Below, in pieces: positions 26,773-35,029 of a stretch of DNA of 55,452 nucleotides. This DNA comes from Streptomyces griseicoloratus (lineage in GTDB: Bacteria; Actinomycetota; Actinomycetes; Streptomycetales; Streptomycetaceae), in contig NZ_JACVQF010000193.1 of the NCBI RefSeq assembly GCF_014534645.1, positions 1 to 55,452 of the forward strand, read 5' to 3'. The first letter of the stretch is position 1. Every line of letters begins with the position of its first letter. The translations under genes and the position numbers were made by a program. The notes below the pieces were generated by a model that saw nothing but the letters and a program-made list of their open reading frames with translations, was not told the DNA's origin and did not search any database.

Positions 26773-26988
26773 TCAGGCCCCGGCGTCCATGGCGGCCGCG
26801 AGGCTGCGCGGGCGCATGTCGGTCCAGTGCTCGTTGACGTAGTCCAGGCATTCCTGGCGGGAAGCGGCGCCGTGCGCCTTTTCCCAGCCGGCCGGAATCT
26901 CCGCGAACACGGGCCAGATGGAATGCTGACCCTCGTCGTTCACGAGTACGTAGTACTCGGCATTGTCATCCTCGAACGGATTGGCCAT
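26773..26988 (-). CDS. mbtH: MbtH-like protein
   Basis: This 71-residue MbtH-type chaperone/activator of NRPS adenylation domains contains the conserved pattern NPFEDDNAEYYVLVNDEGQH, S-I-W-P, P-A-G-W and DYVNEHWTDMRP. It is the first gene of the long minus-strand operon and probably supports the A domains encoded at 14356, in the terminal NRPS and in the NRPS outside the window. ATG 26988 has AAGGAAG upstream; the longer frame to 27102 is part of the leader. Confidence 0.95.
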   Translation of the reverse strand: MANPFEDDNAEYYVLVNDEGQHSIWPVFAEIPAGWEKAHGAASRQECLDYVNEHWTDMRPRSLAAAMDAGA

Positions 26989-27028
26989 GGGCGTCTTCCT
27001 TCCTGGCACGGTCACGCAATTCGGCTCG

Positions 27029-27058
27029 ACTGTACGCAGCGGAGATTCGCTCGGACAA
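27029..27058 (-). promoter_or_regulatory. Candidate promoter of the mbtH-led operon
   Basis: On the minus strand TTGTCC (27058-27053) and TACAGT (27034-27029) are separated by 18 bases, a fair match to a vegetative actinomycete promoter (TTGnnn, TAnnnT). It would start transcription near 27022, giving a leader of about 34 bases before the MbtH ATG. Read by eye only. The rest of 26989-27360 holds no gene that I can support, and I found no clear promoter for the divergent thioesterase. Confidence 0.45.
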
Positions 27059-27360
27059 GACTTCCCGGAGATCGCACCGACCGTGCGTTCGAGAGTTTTC
27101 AATGAGAAGAATTGAATAATGTGTTGCGGGTCTTTCGGCCGCCCTGCACGGTTCGGGCCGGCGTGACCCCGGGCGGTGTTCCGCAGGTCCGGCAGGGCCG
27201 CGGGAGGGCCCGCTCGTCACCGCTGCGTCGGCCTCCGGCCACCGAGCGTCACTTCGGGGCATCGAAGATTTCTTGGCCGTCCGTGCCGCCGGCCGGCCCC
27301 ACCCGCTACGTTGCTGCGAACCGATCGCGAGCCGACACGAGCCCTCGGAAAGGAGGCCGG

Positions 27361-28221
27361 ATGGCCGGGCACCTCATCCGCCCGCTCCCCCGACCGCAGG
27401 CCGGCCGGGTGCTGTTCTGCCTGAGCTTCTGCGGGGGCGCCACCGCGCCCTTCCGGCCCTGGGCGGACAGCCTCCCCGAGGACACCGAACTGGCGCTGTA
27501 CTGCTATCCCGGCCGCGAGATCCGCTACGGCGAGCCGTTCGCCCGCACCTGGCAGCAGCTGCTCGACGGGGCCCTGGCCGCGCTGCGCACGCTCGCCGGG
27601 CGCAGGGTGGTGCTGTGCGGCCACAGCATGGGCGCCTGGGTCGCCTTCGACCTCGCGGTGCGCGCCCGGCTCACGGGCCTGGCGGAGCCGGACGCGGTGG
27701 TGGTGTCGGCGGCGCACGCGCCCGCCGCACTGTCCCGGCACACCGACGTGCCGCCGCATCCGCGCAACACGGACGGGGAACTCCTCGACTGGATGCTCAC
27801 CATGGGCCAGCTCTCCGAGGCGGTGCGCGGCGAGCCGGAGCTGCTGCGGATGGCGGTCGAGGTGCTGCGCGCCGACCTGGTCGTGGCGGACACCTACCGG
27901 TTCCGCGACGGCGACCGCGTGGACGCGCCGCTGCAGCTGCTGTACGGCGAGCAGGACGACCTCACCGAGGCGGACCTGGCCGGCTGGAGCGGGCTGACGA
28001 CCGGTCCGTTCGAGGCGACCCGCCTCGAGGGCGGCCACTTCTACACGCCCGCGCTGTGGCGGCGGCTGCCCGAGCACATGGCGGTGTTCCGCCCGGGCGC
28101 ACCGGACGGAACACCGCCGCCGGATCAGGCCGCGCCGACCTCGCGCACCAGCCTGCGGCGGATCGCCCGCAGCATGGACGCGCGGGTCAGCCCGCTGCCG
28201 AACCGCACCAGCCACCAGTAG
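27361..28221 (+). CDS. Type II thioesterase / alpha/beta hydrolase
   Basis: This 286-residue thioesterase of the GrsT/TesA family has an N-terminal VLFCLSFCGGATAPFRPWAD, nucleophile elbow CGHSMGAW near residue 88, an acid in YGEQDDL near 201 and His in EGGHFYTP near 224. ATG 27361 is preceded by AAAGGAGG. It probably edits carrier proteins or shuttles an aminoacyl group, alongside the other thioesterase at 9265. The last about 33 residues lie beyond the fold and are encoded antisense to the end of the next gene (97-base convergent overlap), which is unusual. Confidence 0.88.
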   Translation: MAGHLIRPLPRPQAGRVLFCLSFCGGATAPFRPWADSLPEDTELALYCYPGREIRYGEPFARTWQQLLDGALAALRTLAGRRVVLCGHSMGAWVAFDLAVRARLTGLAEPDAVVVSAAHAPAALSRHTDVPPHPRNTDGELLDWMLTMGQLSEAVRGEPELLRMAVEVLRADLVVADTYRFRDGDRVDAPLQLLYGEQDDLTEADLAGWSGLTTGPFEATRLEGGHFYTPALWRRLPEHMAVFRPGAPDGTPPPDQAAPTSRTSLRRIARSMDARVSPLPNRTSHQ

Positions 28222-28661
28222 GGCGCGAACGAGCGGCGGGTGCGCGCGTCGGTGGCGAGCACCCTCGTCTCCGTGCTCAGCGTCCCGCCCGCGAAGCGCA
28301 CGTTCATGCCGACCTTCAGGATTCCCGGCTCATGGCATCCGGTCACGATCTCGGAAATGGTGCCGGGAGGCCGGGGGACGTCGTGCGGCGACTGCACCCC
28401 GGCGAACAGGAACTCGTCGTCGCCGGCCGGGATCACCTCGCCCATGCCGCTCAGGTAGTCGGAGACGATACGGCGCTCGGCCGACACATCAGCCCGGGTG
28501 AGCGCCACGAGGGCACGGGCCAGCGGCGCCTCCGACCAGGTCGTCGCACGGACGGCCCGCATCACCTGGTCCGTCGTACCGGGCACCGTAATCCGGTGCA
28601 CTTCCCGGAAATGCCATTCGGGCAACAGCCGGTCCAGTTCCGATCCGCTCTCACCAGGCAT
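28125..28661 (-). CDS. Uncharacterised SRPBCC/DUF2867-like protein
   Basis: I do not recognise a defined function. The 178-residue protein starts LLPEWHFREVHRITVPG, typical of actinobacterial proteins described as SRPBCC or DUF2867-like, which have a helix-grip fold that may bind a hydrophobic ligand. It ends with TETRVLATDARTRRSFAPYW and a basic helix (SMLRAIRRRLVRE). ATG 28661 has GGAGGGG upstream. It overlaps the 3' end of the thioesterase gene on the other strand and diverges from the Hpg operon. Confidence 0.7.
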   Translation of the reverse strand: MPGESGSELDRLLPEWHFREVHRITVPGTTDQVMRAVRATTWSEAPLARALVALTRADVSAERRIVSDYLSGMGEVIPAGDDEFLFAGVQSPHDVPRPPGTISEIVTGCHEPGILKVGMNVRFAGGTLSTETRVLATDARTRRSFAPYWWLVRFGSGLTRASMLRAIRRRLVREVGAA

Positions 28662-28915
28662 TTCAGTCCCCTCCACGAAAAAGCAGCCGTCTGGCTCCGC
28701 GGAACATCCTAGAGAAGTTTTCGAAATGGTCTCGCCGGGGCCGGTCCACTGGCAGGTAAATGTCAGCGACGGGCCGTTTCACCGCTCCTGTACGCCCGGC
28801 CGGTCCGGCCGCCATTCAGCAAGGTGACAGAAAGAGTGCCGTTCCGCCCGCCGGCCCGAGAACGGCGGGCTCAATCGAATGCCGCCGCACCCGACACATC
28901 GGATGGGGAAACAAC

Positions 28916-29950
28916 GTGACCGCACACGACGTCGAATACATCGAGATCCTCACCAGCGACCTGGAGGCGACCTGCGCCTATTTCACGTCCGCGTTCGGTT
29001 TCCGCGCGCGGGCGCGCGGCACGGCGGCCGGCCTGGAGGGGGTGCTGCTGGAGCAGGGTGCCGTCCGTCTCGTCGTCGCCGCGGGGCCGGCCGCCGCGGG
29101 TCACCTCGCCGCGCACGGCGACGGCGTGGTGGACATCGCCTTCGCCTGCACCGACCCGGTCGCCGTGCGGGACGAGGCAGTGGCCGCCGGCGGGCGCGCG
29201 CTGACCGGGCCGGCGCCGGAGACGCTCGTCGTGTCGGGCTTCGGCACGGTGCGCCACACCCTCGTGCGGCGGGAGCCCGGGGCGCCGGCCGTGCTGCCCG
29301 CCAGGTGGGACTGGTCCGGCGTCGGGCCGTCCGCGCCGGCCGGGTCCGCGCCGGCGCCCGCGCTGGCCGCCCTCGACCACGTCGCGGTGTGCCTGGAGGC
29401 CGGGACGCTGCACGACGTCGTCCGCTACTACCTCGACGGCTTCGGCTTCGAGCAGTTCTACAGCGAGTACGTCGCCGTCGGCGAGCAGGCGATGGACTCC
29501 ATCGTGGTGCGCAGCCCCTCCGCCGGGATCACGTTCACGGTCATCGAGCCGGACGTGTCCCGCAAGCCCGGCCAGATCGACGAGTTCCTGGTGCGCAACG
29601 GCGGCGGCGGTGTGCAGCACCTGGCCTTCCTCGTCGAGGAGATCGTCCCCGCCGTGCTGGAGTTCGAGGCGCGGGGCGTGGAGTTCCTGCGCACCCCGGC
29701 CACCTACTACGACGCGCTGGCCGAGCGGATCCCCTCGCTGGAGGCGGTGATCGCCGACCTGCGCAAGACGAACGTGCTCGCCGACCGGGACGAGTGGGGG
29801 CACCTGCTGCAGCTGTTCACCCGCTCCCCCTTCGAGCGCCGCACCCTGTTCTTCGAACTGATCCAGCGGCAGGGCGCGCAGGGCTTCGGCAGCGCCAACA
29901 TCCGTGCCCTGTACGAGGCGGTCGAGCGGGCCAGGGCGGTCACCGCATGA
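28916..29950 (+). CDS. hmaS: 4-Hydroxymandelate synthase
   Basis: HmaS is a non-heme iron dioxygenase that converts 4-hydroxyphenylpyruvate to 4-hydroxymandelate, the committed step to 4-hydroxyphenylglycine. The 344-residue protein has the HPPD/HmaS two-domain vicinal-oxygen-chelate fold. Iron ligands are His in LDHVAVC near residue 155, His in VQHLAF near 234 and Glu in FFELIQR near 314. It could in principle be an HPP dioxygenase, but the genes fused and coupled behind it (Hmo, HpgT) argue for HmaS. The GTG at 28916 overlaps nothing upstream; the stop overlaps the next start (ATGA). Confidence 0.92.
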   Translation: MTAHDVEYIEILTSDLEATCAYFTSAFGFRARARGTAAGLEGVLLEQGAVRLVVAAGPAAAGHLAAHGDGVVDIAFACTDPVAVRDEAVAAGGRALTGPAPETLVVSGFGTVRHTLVRREPGAPAVLPARWDWSGVGPSAPAGSAPAPALAALDHVAVCLEAGTLHDVVRYYLDGFGFEQFYSEYVAVGEQAMDSIVVRSPSAGITFTVIEPDVSRKPGQIDEFLVRNGGGGVQHLAFLVEEIVPAVLEFEARGVEFLRTPATYYDALAERIPSLEAVIADLRKTNVLADRDEWGHLLQLFTRSPFERRTLFFELIQRQGAQGFGSANIRALYEAVERARAVTA

Positions 29951-32433
29951 CCGGCCGGCCGGACACCGCCGGCGACCTCCGCCCGGCCCTGACCGTCGCC
30001 GACTTCGCCGAGCGTGCCCGCAGCCGGATGGAGCCGGCCGTGTGGGACTTCGTCGAGGGCGGCGCCGGCGAGGAGCGCACCCTCGCCGCGAACCTGCGCG
30101 CCTTCGACCGGGTCCGGCTGCGGCCGCGGGTCCTGACCGGGGCGGGCGTCCCGTCGCTCGCCACCACGGTGCTCGGCCGCCGCTGGGCCGCGCCGCTCGC
30201 CGTGGCGCCGATGGCGTACCACACCCTGATGCACCCCGAGGGCGAGACGGCGACGGCACGGGCCGCGGGCGACCTCGGCGTCCCGCTGGTCGTGAGCACC
30301 TTCGCGGGCCGCCCGTTCGAGGAGATCGCCGCGGCGGCGCAGGCACCGCTGTGGCTGCAGGTGTACTGCTTCCGCGACCGGGAGACCACCCGCCGGCTCG
30401 TCGAACGCGCCGAGCGCGCCGGGTTCGAGGCACTGGTGCTCACCGTGGACGCGCCCCGGCTCGGGCGCCGGCTGCGGGACGAGCGCAACGGCTTCCGGCT
30501 GCCGCGGGGCATCACACCCGCCAACCTGCCGGTGGGCGACTACTCGTCCCCGGCCGAGCACGGCCGCCGCGGGCTCGACCCCGGCATGGACTGGTCCGTG
30601 CCGGCCTGGCTGCGCTCGGTGAGCCGGCTTCCGGTGCTGGTGAAGGGGGTGCTGACCGCCGAGGACGCGGTGCGGGCACGTGCCGCCGGGGCGGACGGCA
30701 TCGTGGTGTCCAACCACGGCGGACGCCAACTGGACGGCGCCCCGGCCACCTTGGACGTCCTCGCCGAAATCGCCGCGGCCGTCGGCGGGCACACTCCGCT
30801 GCTCCTGGACGGCGGTGTGCGCCGGGGGTCCGACGTGCTGGCGGCGCTGGCGCTGGGAGCGGACGCGGTGCTGGTGGGCCGTCCGGTCCTGCACGGTCTG
30901 GCGGCCGGCGGCCGGGACGGCGTGGCCGGAGTGCTGCGCCTGTTCACCGACGGGCTCGCCGACGCCATGGCCCTCACCGGCACCGCGACCGTCGCGGACG
31001 CCGGCCCCGCGCTGCTGCGTACCCCGCCGGTGCCGCCGACCGGACAGCGTCCGGCGGAGCAGCACGTGCCGCCGGGCGGGCCCGCCCGTCCCGGTGAGGC
31101 GCGGCTGCGCAGGGAGGAGCTGCACCGCAGCGTCTGCGACCCGGTGCTGGACACCATGAACTTCCTCAACGAGGTCACCGAGCGCTTCCCCGAGGCGATC
31201 TCCTTCGCGCCCGGACGGCCGTACGAGGGCTTCTTCGACACCGAGCAGATCTTCGCCCACGTCCGCCGCTACCTGGACCACCTCGCCGGGCAGGGCGCCT
31301 CCCCGGACGCGATCCGCACGGCCCTGTTCCAGTACGGGCCGACGGCGGGGCGGATCCGGGAGCTGATCGCCGGCTCGCTCCGCGCCGACGAGGGCATCGA
31401 CGTGTCACCGGAGTCGGTCGTGGTCACGGTGGGCGGCCAGGAGGCGATGCTGCTGGCGCTGCGCGCGCTGTTCGCCGGCCCCGACGACGTGCTCCTGGTC
31501 GTCAGCCCGTGCTACGTCGGCATCACCGGCGCGGCGCGGCTGCTGGACATCCCGGTGGTGCCGGTCGAGGAACGCGCCGACGGGCTGCGGTGCGCGGACG
31601 TCGAGGCGGCGATCCGCGCCGAGCGGGCCGCGGGACGCCGCCCCCGGGCGCTGTACCTGGTGCCGGACCACTCCAACCCGACCGGCACCACGCTGTCCCG
31701 GGCGGCGCGCGAGCAGTTGCTCGACATTGCGGGCCGGCACGATCTGCTGATCCTGGAGGACAGCCCGTACCGGCTGGTCAGCCCCGGCCCGCAGCTGCCC
31801 ACGCTCAAGTCCCTCGACCACGCGCGCAGGGTCGTCCATCTCGGCTCGTACTCCAAGAGCGTCTTCCCGGGCGCGCGGATCGGCTTCGTGGTCGCCGACC
31901 AGCCGGTCGTGGACGCCGGGGGCCGGCAGGGGCTGCTCGCCGACGAACTGGCCAGGATCAAGAGCATGGTGACGGTGAACACCCCGGCCCTCAGCCAGGC
32001 GGCGGTGGCCGGCGCCCTGCTGGCCGCCGAGGGCAGTCTCGTCTCGTACAACGCCGGGCCCGCCAAGCACTACGGTGCCGCGCTGCGGGCCCTGCTGGAC
32101 GAGCTCGACCGGCAGCTGCCGGAGTCCTGGCGCACCGCCCACGGCGTGGACTGGAACCGGCCGGACGGAGGGTTCTTCCTCACGCTGCGGGTGCCGTTCC
32201 GCGCGGACGACGCCGCGCTCGTGCGGTCCGCCGAGGAGTTCGGCGTGCTGTGGACGCCGATGGCGCACTTCCACCCGGGGGCCGGCGGCGACCGGGCGAT
32301 ACGGCTGTCCTTCAGCAGCCTCGGTCCCGAGGAGATCGAGGCGGGGGTGGCCAGGCTCGCCCGGTTCGTGCGGGCGGAGACGGCCCGGGCCGCCGGGCCG
32401 TGCGCCGCGGAGCCGGCGGAGGTGGGGCTGTGA
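29947..32433 (+). CDS. hmo-hpgT: Fused 4-hydroxymandelate oxidase / Hpg aminotransferase
   Basis: One uninterrupted 828-residue frame joins two enzymes of the Hpg pathway. Residues about 1-355 are an FMN-dependent 2-hydroxy-acid oxidase (LTVDAP; Lys in VLVKGVLTAED near 230; catalytic His in SNHGGRQLDG near 257; LLDGGVRRGSDV). It oxidises 4-hydroxymandelate to 4-hydroxybenzoylformate. After a Pro/Gly-rich linker (about 356-385) comes a class I/II PLP aminotransferase, HpgT (DHSNPTGTT; PLP Lys in GSYSKSVFPGARIGF near 637), which makes L-Hpg, with Tyr as amino donor in known systems. Usually these are separate proteins; I recall a similar fusion in the enduracidin cluster. It overlaps both neighbours and forms a three-gene Hpg operon. 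Confidence 0.93.
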   Translation: MTGRPDTAGDLRPALTVADFAERARSRMEPAVWDFVEGGAGEERTLAANLRAFDRVRLRPRVLTGAGVPSLATTVLGRRWAAPLAVAPMAYHTLMHPEGETATARAAGDLGVPLVVSTFAGRPFEEIAAAAQAPLWLQVYCFRDRETTRRLVERAERAGFEALVLTVDAPRLGRRLRDERNGFRLPRGITPANLPVGDYSSPAEHGRRGLDPGMDWSVPAWLRSVSRLPVLVKGVLTAEDAVRARAAGADGIVVSNHGGRQLDGAPATLDVLAEIAAAVGGHTPLLLDGGVRRGSDVLAALALGADAVLVGRPVLHGLAAGGRDGVAGVLRLFTDGLADAMALTGTATVADAGPALLRTPPVPPTGQRPAEQHVPPGGPARPGEARLRREELHRSVCDPVLDTMNFLNEVTERFPEAISFAPGRPYEGFFDTEQIFAHVRRYLDHLAGQGASPDAIRTALFQYGPTAGRIRELIAGSLRADEGIDVSPESVVVTVGGQEAMLLALRALFAGPDDVLLVVSPCYVGITGAARLLDIPVVPVEERADGLRCADVEAAIRAERAAGRRPRALYLVPDHSNPTGTTLSRAAREQLLDIAGRHDLLILEDSPYRLVSPGPQLPTLKSLDHARRVVHLGSYSKSVFPGARIGFVVADQPVVDAGGRQGLLADELARIKSMVTVNTPALSQAAVAGALLAAEGSLVSYNAGPAKHYGAALRALLDELDRQLPESWRTAHGVDWNRPDGGFFLTLRVPFRADDAALVRSAEEFGVLWTPMAHFHPGAGGDRAIRLSFSSLGPEEIEAGVARLARFVRAETARAAGPCAAEPAEVGL

Positions 32434-33560
32434 GGAGCGCCGCCGTCATCGGCACCGGACTGGTGGGCACCTCGGTGGCGCTGGCGCTGAGCCGGCGGGG
32501 CGTGGCGGTGTTTCTCGACGACCGGGACACCACCGCGGCCCGGACCGCCGAGGCCCTCGGCGCGGGTTCCCTCGCTCCCCCGCCCGCCCCGGTGGACGTC
32601 GCCGTGCTGGCGGTGCCGCCCGCGCACGTCGGCGCGGTCCTCGCCCGCTGCCAGGAGCAGGGGCTGGCCGGGACGTACACGGACGTGGCCAGCGTCAAGG
32701 AGCGGCCGTACCAGGACCTCGTCCTCGCGGGCGGCGACCCGGCCCGTTACGTCGGCGGGCATCCGCTGGCCGGCGGGGAACGCTCGGGGCCGCTCGCGGC
32801 GCGGGCCGACCTCTTCGAGGGCCGGCTGTGGGTGCTGACCCCGGCGGAGGCCACGGACCGCTCCGCGCTGAACCCGGTGCTGGAGCTGGTGGCGCTGTGC
32901 GGCGCCACCCCGGTCATCATGGACGCCGTCGCGCACGACCGGGCGGTGGCGCTGACCTCGCACGCCCCGCATCTGGTGTCGTCGCTGACGGCGGCCCGGC
33001 TGGCCGATGCGGACGACGAGCACATCCGGGTGTCCGGCCAGGGGCTGCGGGACATGACGCGCATCGCGGCGGGCGAGCCCGCTCTGTGGGGCGACATCCT
33101 GGAGGCCAACGCGGAGGCGGTGGCGGACGTGCTGGAGGCCTGCGCCGCCGATCTGGACCGGACCGTCGCCGCGCTGCGCGCCCTGCACAGTGCCGACGGC
33201 GCGCGGCGGCGGCGGGCGGCCGCCGACCTGGACGGGGTACTGCGGCGGGGCTCCCGGGGCGCTGCGCGGGTGCCCCGCAAGCACGGCACGCCGCCCGCCG
33301 AGTACGTCACGGTGCCGGTGTCCGTGCCGGATCAGCCGGGGGCGCTCGCGCGGCTGTTCGCGGCGGTCAGCGAGGCGGGGGTGAACATCGAGGACGTCAG
33401 CATCGAGCACTCGGTGGACCAGCCGAGCGGCCGGGTGGAGCTGGTCGTGGAGCAGTCGTCCACGGAGGAGGTGCGCCGTCTGCTGGACGTGCACGGCTGG
33501 GCGCCGCAGCCTGCGCGGCCGCTCGTATCGGGCATGTCGCCCACCGCCGGGCGGAGTTGA
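32430..33560 (+). CDS. Prephenate dehydrogenase with ACT domain
   Basis: This 376-residue enzyme oxidises prephenate to 4-hydroxyphenylpyruvate, the HmaS substrate. The N-terminal NAD motif is VIGTGLVGTSVALAL; family motifs are TDVASVKERP, GGHPLAGGERSG (catalytic His) and LTSHAPHLVSS. A C-terminal ACT domain (about 295-370, VSVPDQPGALARLFAAVSE) is the site of Tyr feedback in housekeeping TyrA, so some end-product control may remain. GTG 32430 overlaps the hmo-hpgT stop. It completes a pathway-specific set from prephenate to Hpg. Confidence 0.93.
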   Translation: MRSAAVIGTGLVGTSVALALSRRGVAVFLDDRDTTAARTAEALGAGSLAPPPAPVDVAVLAVPPAHVGAVLARCQEQGLAGTYTDVASVKERPYQDLVLAGGDPARYVGGHPLAGGERSGPLAARADLFEGRLWVLTPAEATDRSALNPVLELVALCGATPVIMDAVAHDRAVALTSHAPHLVSSLTAARLADADDEHIRVSGQGLRDMTRIAAGEPALWGDILEANAEAVADVLEACAADLDRTVAALRALHSADGARRRRAAADLDGVLRRGSRGAARVPRKHGTPPAEYVTVPVSVPDQPGALARLFAAVSEAGVNIEDVSIEHSVDQPSGRVELVVEQSSTEEVRRLLDVHGWAPQPARPLVSGMSPTAGRS

Positions 33561-33571
33561 CCATGCCTCAC

Positions 33572-33584
33572 TAGAATCGGCGGG
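33572..33584 (+). promoter_or_regulatory. Candidate -10 box giving a leaderless kinase transcript
   Basis: TAGAAT at 33572-33577 lies 7 bases before the ATG of the histidine kinase, so transcription would start at or next to the start codon. There is no ribosome site before that ATG, which fits a leaderless message. The -35 region is poor. Confidence 0.35.
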
Positions 33585-34814
33585 ATGCCCCTGCCAACCG
33601 GGAACCAGTCCGGGAATCTCGTCCGCGGCCGTCTCCTCCAGCCGCTCTGCGCGGTACTCGCGGCCGCGACGGTCGCGGGCGGCCTGGTCACCGGCCCCAC
33701 GGCGGGCTGGCGGGCGGTCGTCCCCATGATGGTCGCGGTGCTCGGCGCGCTGGCCGTGGCCGGCCGGCGCGACCGGGTGCCGATCGTGCCGACGGCCGTG
33801 GTGGTGGCGGTCGCCTCGGCGCTGGGCACGCTCTTCGGCGACCCTCCGGTGCAGCGCCAGTCGACGGGCCTGGTGACGCTGCTGGAGATCGGGGCCACCC
33901 TCCTGCTGGTCTGCCTGGTCGCCCGGTACGCCGGCGCGCGGGCCGCCGTGGTGCTGTGCGCGGTGCTGGGCGTCCTGGCGTCCACGGTGATCCTGCGCCT
34001 GCAGGTGCCGCCGACGCTGCTGGAGGCGGCCGCGCAGTGCACGTTCTTCGCCCTGGGCGCGGTGGCCGCGTGCGCCGTCGGCGGCTATCTGCGCGGGCTG
34101 GAGGGCCGCCGGCTGCGCTCGGTGCACGAGGCGCGCCGCCACCAGCGCCTCCAACTCGCCCGGGACCTGCACGACTTCGTCGCCCACGACGTGTCCGCCA
34201 TCGTGGTTCTCGCGCAGGCCGCGCAGGTGGTCGGCGGCGACCACCCGGAGAAGGTGATGCCCATCCTGAGCCAGATCGAGACCGCCGGGCAGCAGGCGCT
34301 GCGCTCCATGGACCGCACCGTGCACATGCTCGACGACGGTGCCGGTACGGCCGCCCCGGCCGCCGGGGAGGGCAAGACGCGGGCGTACGGGCTGCCCGAC
34401 ATCGCCGACGTCGTCGACCGGTTCCGGTCGGCCGGGCGGTCCGAGGTGCGCCTGGACATGGACCTGACGCCGGAGCAGATCGCCCAGGTGCCGCGCGAAG
34501 TGGCCAGCACCGCGCACCGGATCGTCGTCGAGGCGCTGACGAACATCCGCCGGCACGCGGCGGCCACGCCGCTGGTCTCGGTGTCCGTGACGCTCGGTCC
34601 CGAGGTCGCGGAGCCGGTCCTGACCGTGTCGGTGACCAACAGTCCGCCGTCGATCACGGAGCCCGGCGGTCTGCTCGGTGACGGGGGCCGGCGCGGTGGC
34701 GGCACGGGACTGACCGGGCTGGCCGAGCGGGTCGGTGCGCTGGGCGGCAGCCTGGAGTACGGCGGCCACGGCGACGGCGGCTGGCGGGTCACCGCCGTCC
34801 TTCCCCCGCGCTGA
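33585..34814 (+). CDS. NarL-type sensor histidine kinase
   Basis: This 409-residue membrane sensor has about five or six N-terminal helices (to about residue 165) and no sizeable extracytoplasmic domain, so it may sense the membrane or a ligand within it. The HisKA_3 dimerisation motif is ARDLHDFVAHDVSAI (phospho-His near 195). The ATPase has the N-box EALTNIRRHA near 320 and a G-box GGTGLTGLAERVG near 372. Kinases of this type usually pair with a LuxR-family response regulator encoded next door; none is present in the window. It lies between the Hpg operon and the ABC exporter, so control of export or self-protection is plausible (inference). Confidence 0.9.
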   Translation: MPLPTGNQSGNLVRGRLLQPLCAVLAAATVAGGLVTGPTAGWRAVVPMMVAVLGALAVAGRRDRVPIVPTAVVVAVASALGTLFGDPPVQRQSTGLVTLLEIGATLLLVCLVARYAGARAAVVLCAVLGVLASTVILRLQVPPTLLEAAAQCTFFALGAVAACAVGGYLRGLEGRRLRSVHEARRHQRLQLARDLHDFVAHDVSAIVVLAQAAQVVGGDHPEKVMPILSQIETAGQQALRSMDRTVHMLDDGAGTAAPAAGEGKTRAYGLPDIADVVDRFRSAGRSEVRLDMDLTPEQIAQVPREVASTAHRIVVEALTNIRRHAAATPLVSVSVTLGPEVAEPVLTVSVTNSPPSITEPGGLLGDGGRRGGGTGLTGLAERVGALGGSLEYGGHGDGGWRVTAVLPPR

Positions 34815-34864
34815 CGCCGCCGCACGCCGCTGCGGCGCGGCAACCACGCGGACAGCCATTTCCG

Positions 34865-34941
34865 GGAATTTGGCAATTCCACTTCAACAGTTCTGATCCA
34901 TGCTCCATGAATTCCCGCCGCACGGCTACCGTACAGCTGTA
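34865..34941. promoter_or_regulatory. Palindromic sites upstream of the ABC exporter
   Basis: The 215-base region before the exporter has lower GC than its surroundings and carries two perfect inverted repeats. One is GGAATT-TGGC-AATTCC at 34865-34880; the other is the 10-base palindrome TACAGCTGTA at 34932-34941. They are candidate operators for a regulator of the exporter. I could not define a clear promoter. Confidence 0.35.
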
Positions 34942-35029
34942 GGTGACGGCCCATGGGGTCCCTTTCGGTCATCCCTGAAAACGCCCGAAGACCGGTAGCG
35001 GACTTCCGGGATCGAGCGAAGGGAATTCC

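Noticed and set aside
27000-27060. A possible StrR-type binding site (GTTCGACTG...CAGTCGAAC) in the MbtH leader
   Set aside because: Only one half, GCTCGACTG, is recognisable; the second half is absent, so I do not claim it.
32070-34859. A 929-codon minus-strand frame across the prephenate dehydrogenase and kinase genes
   Set aside because: It is antisense to two clearly recognised genes and contains no motif.
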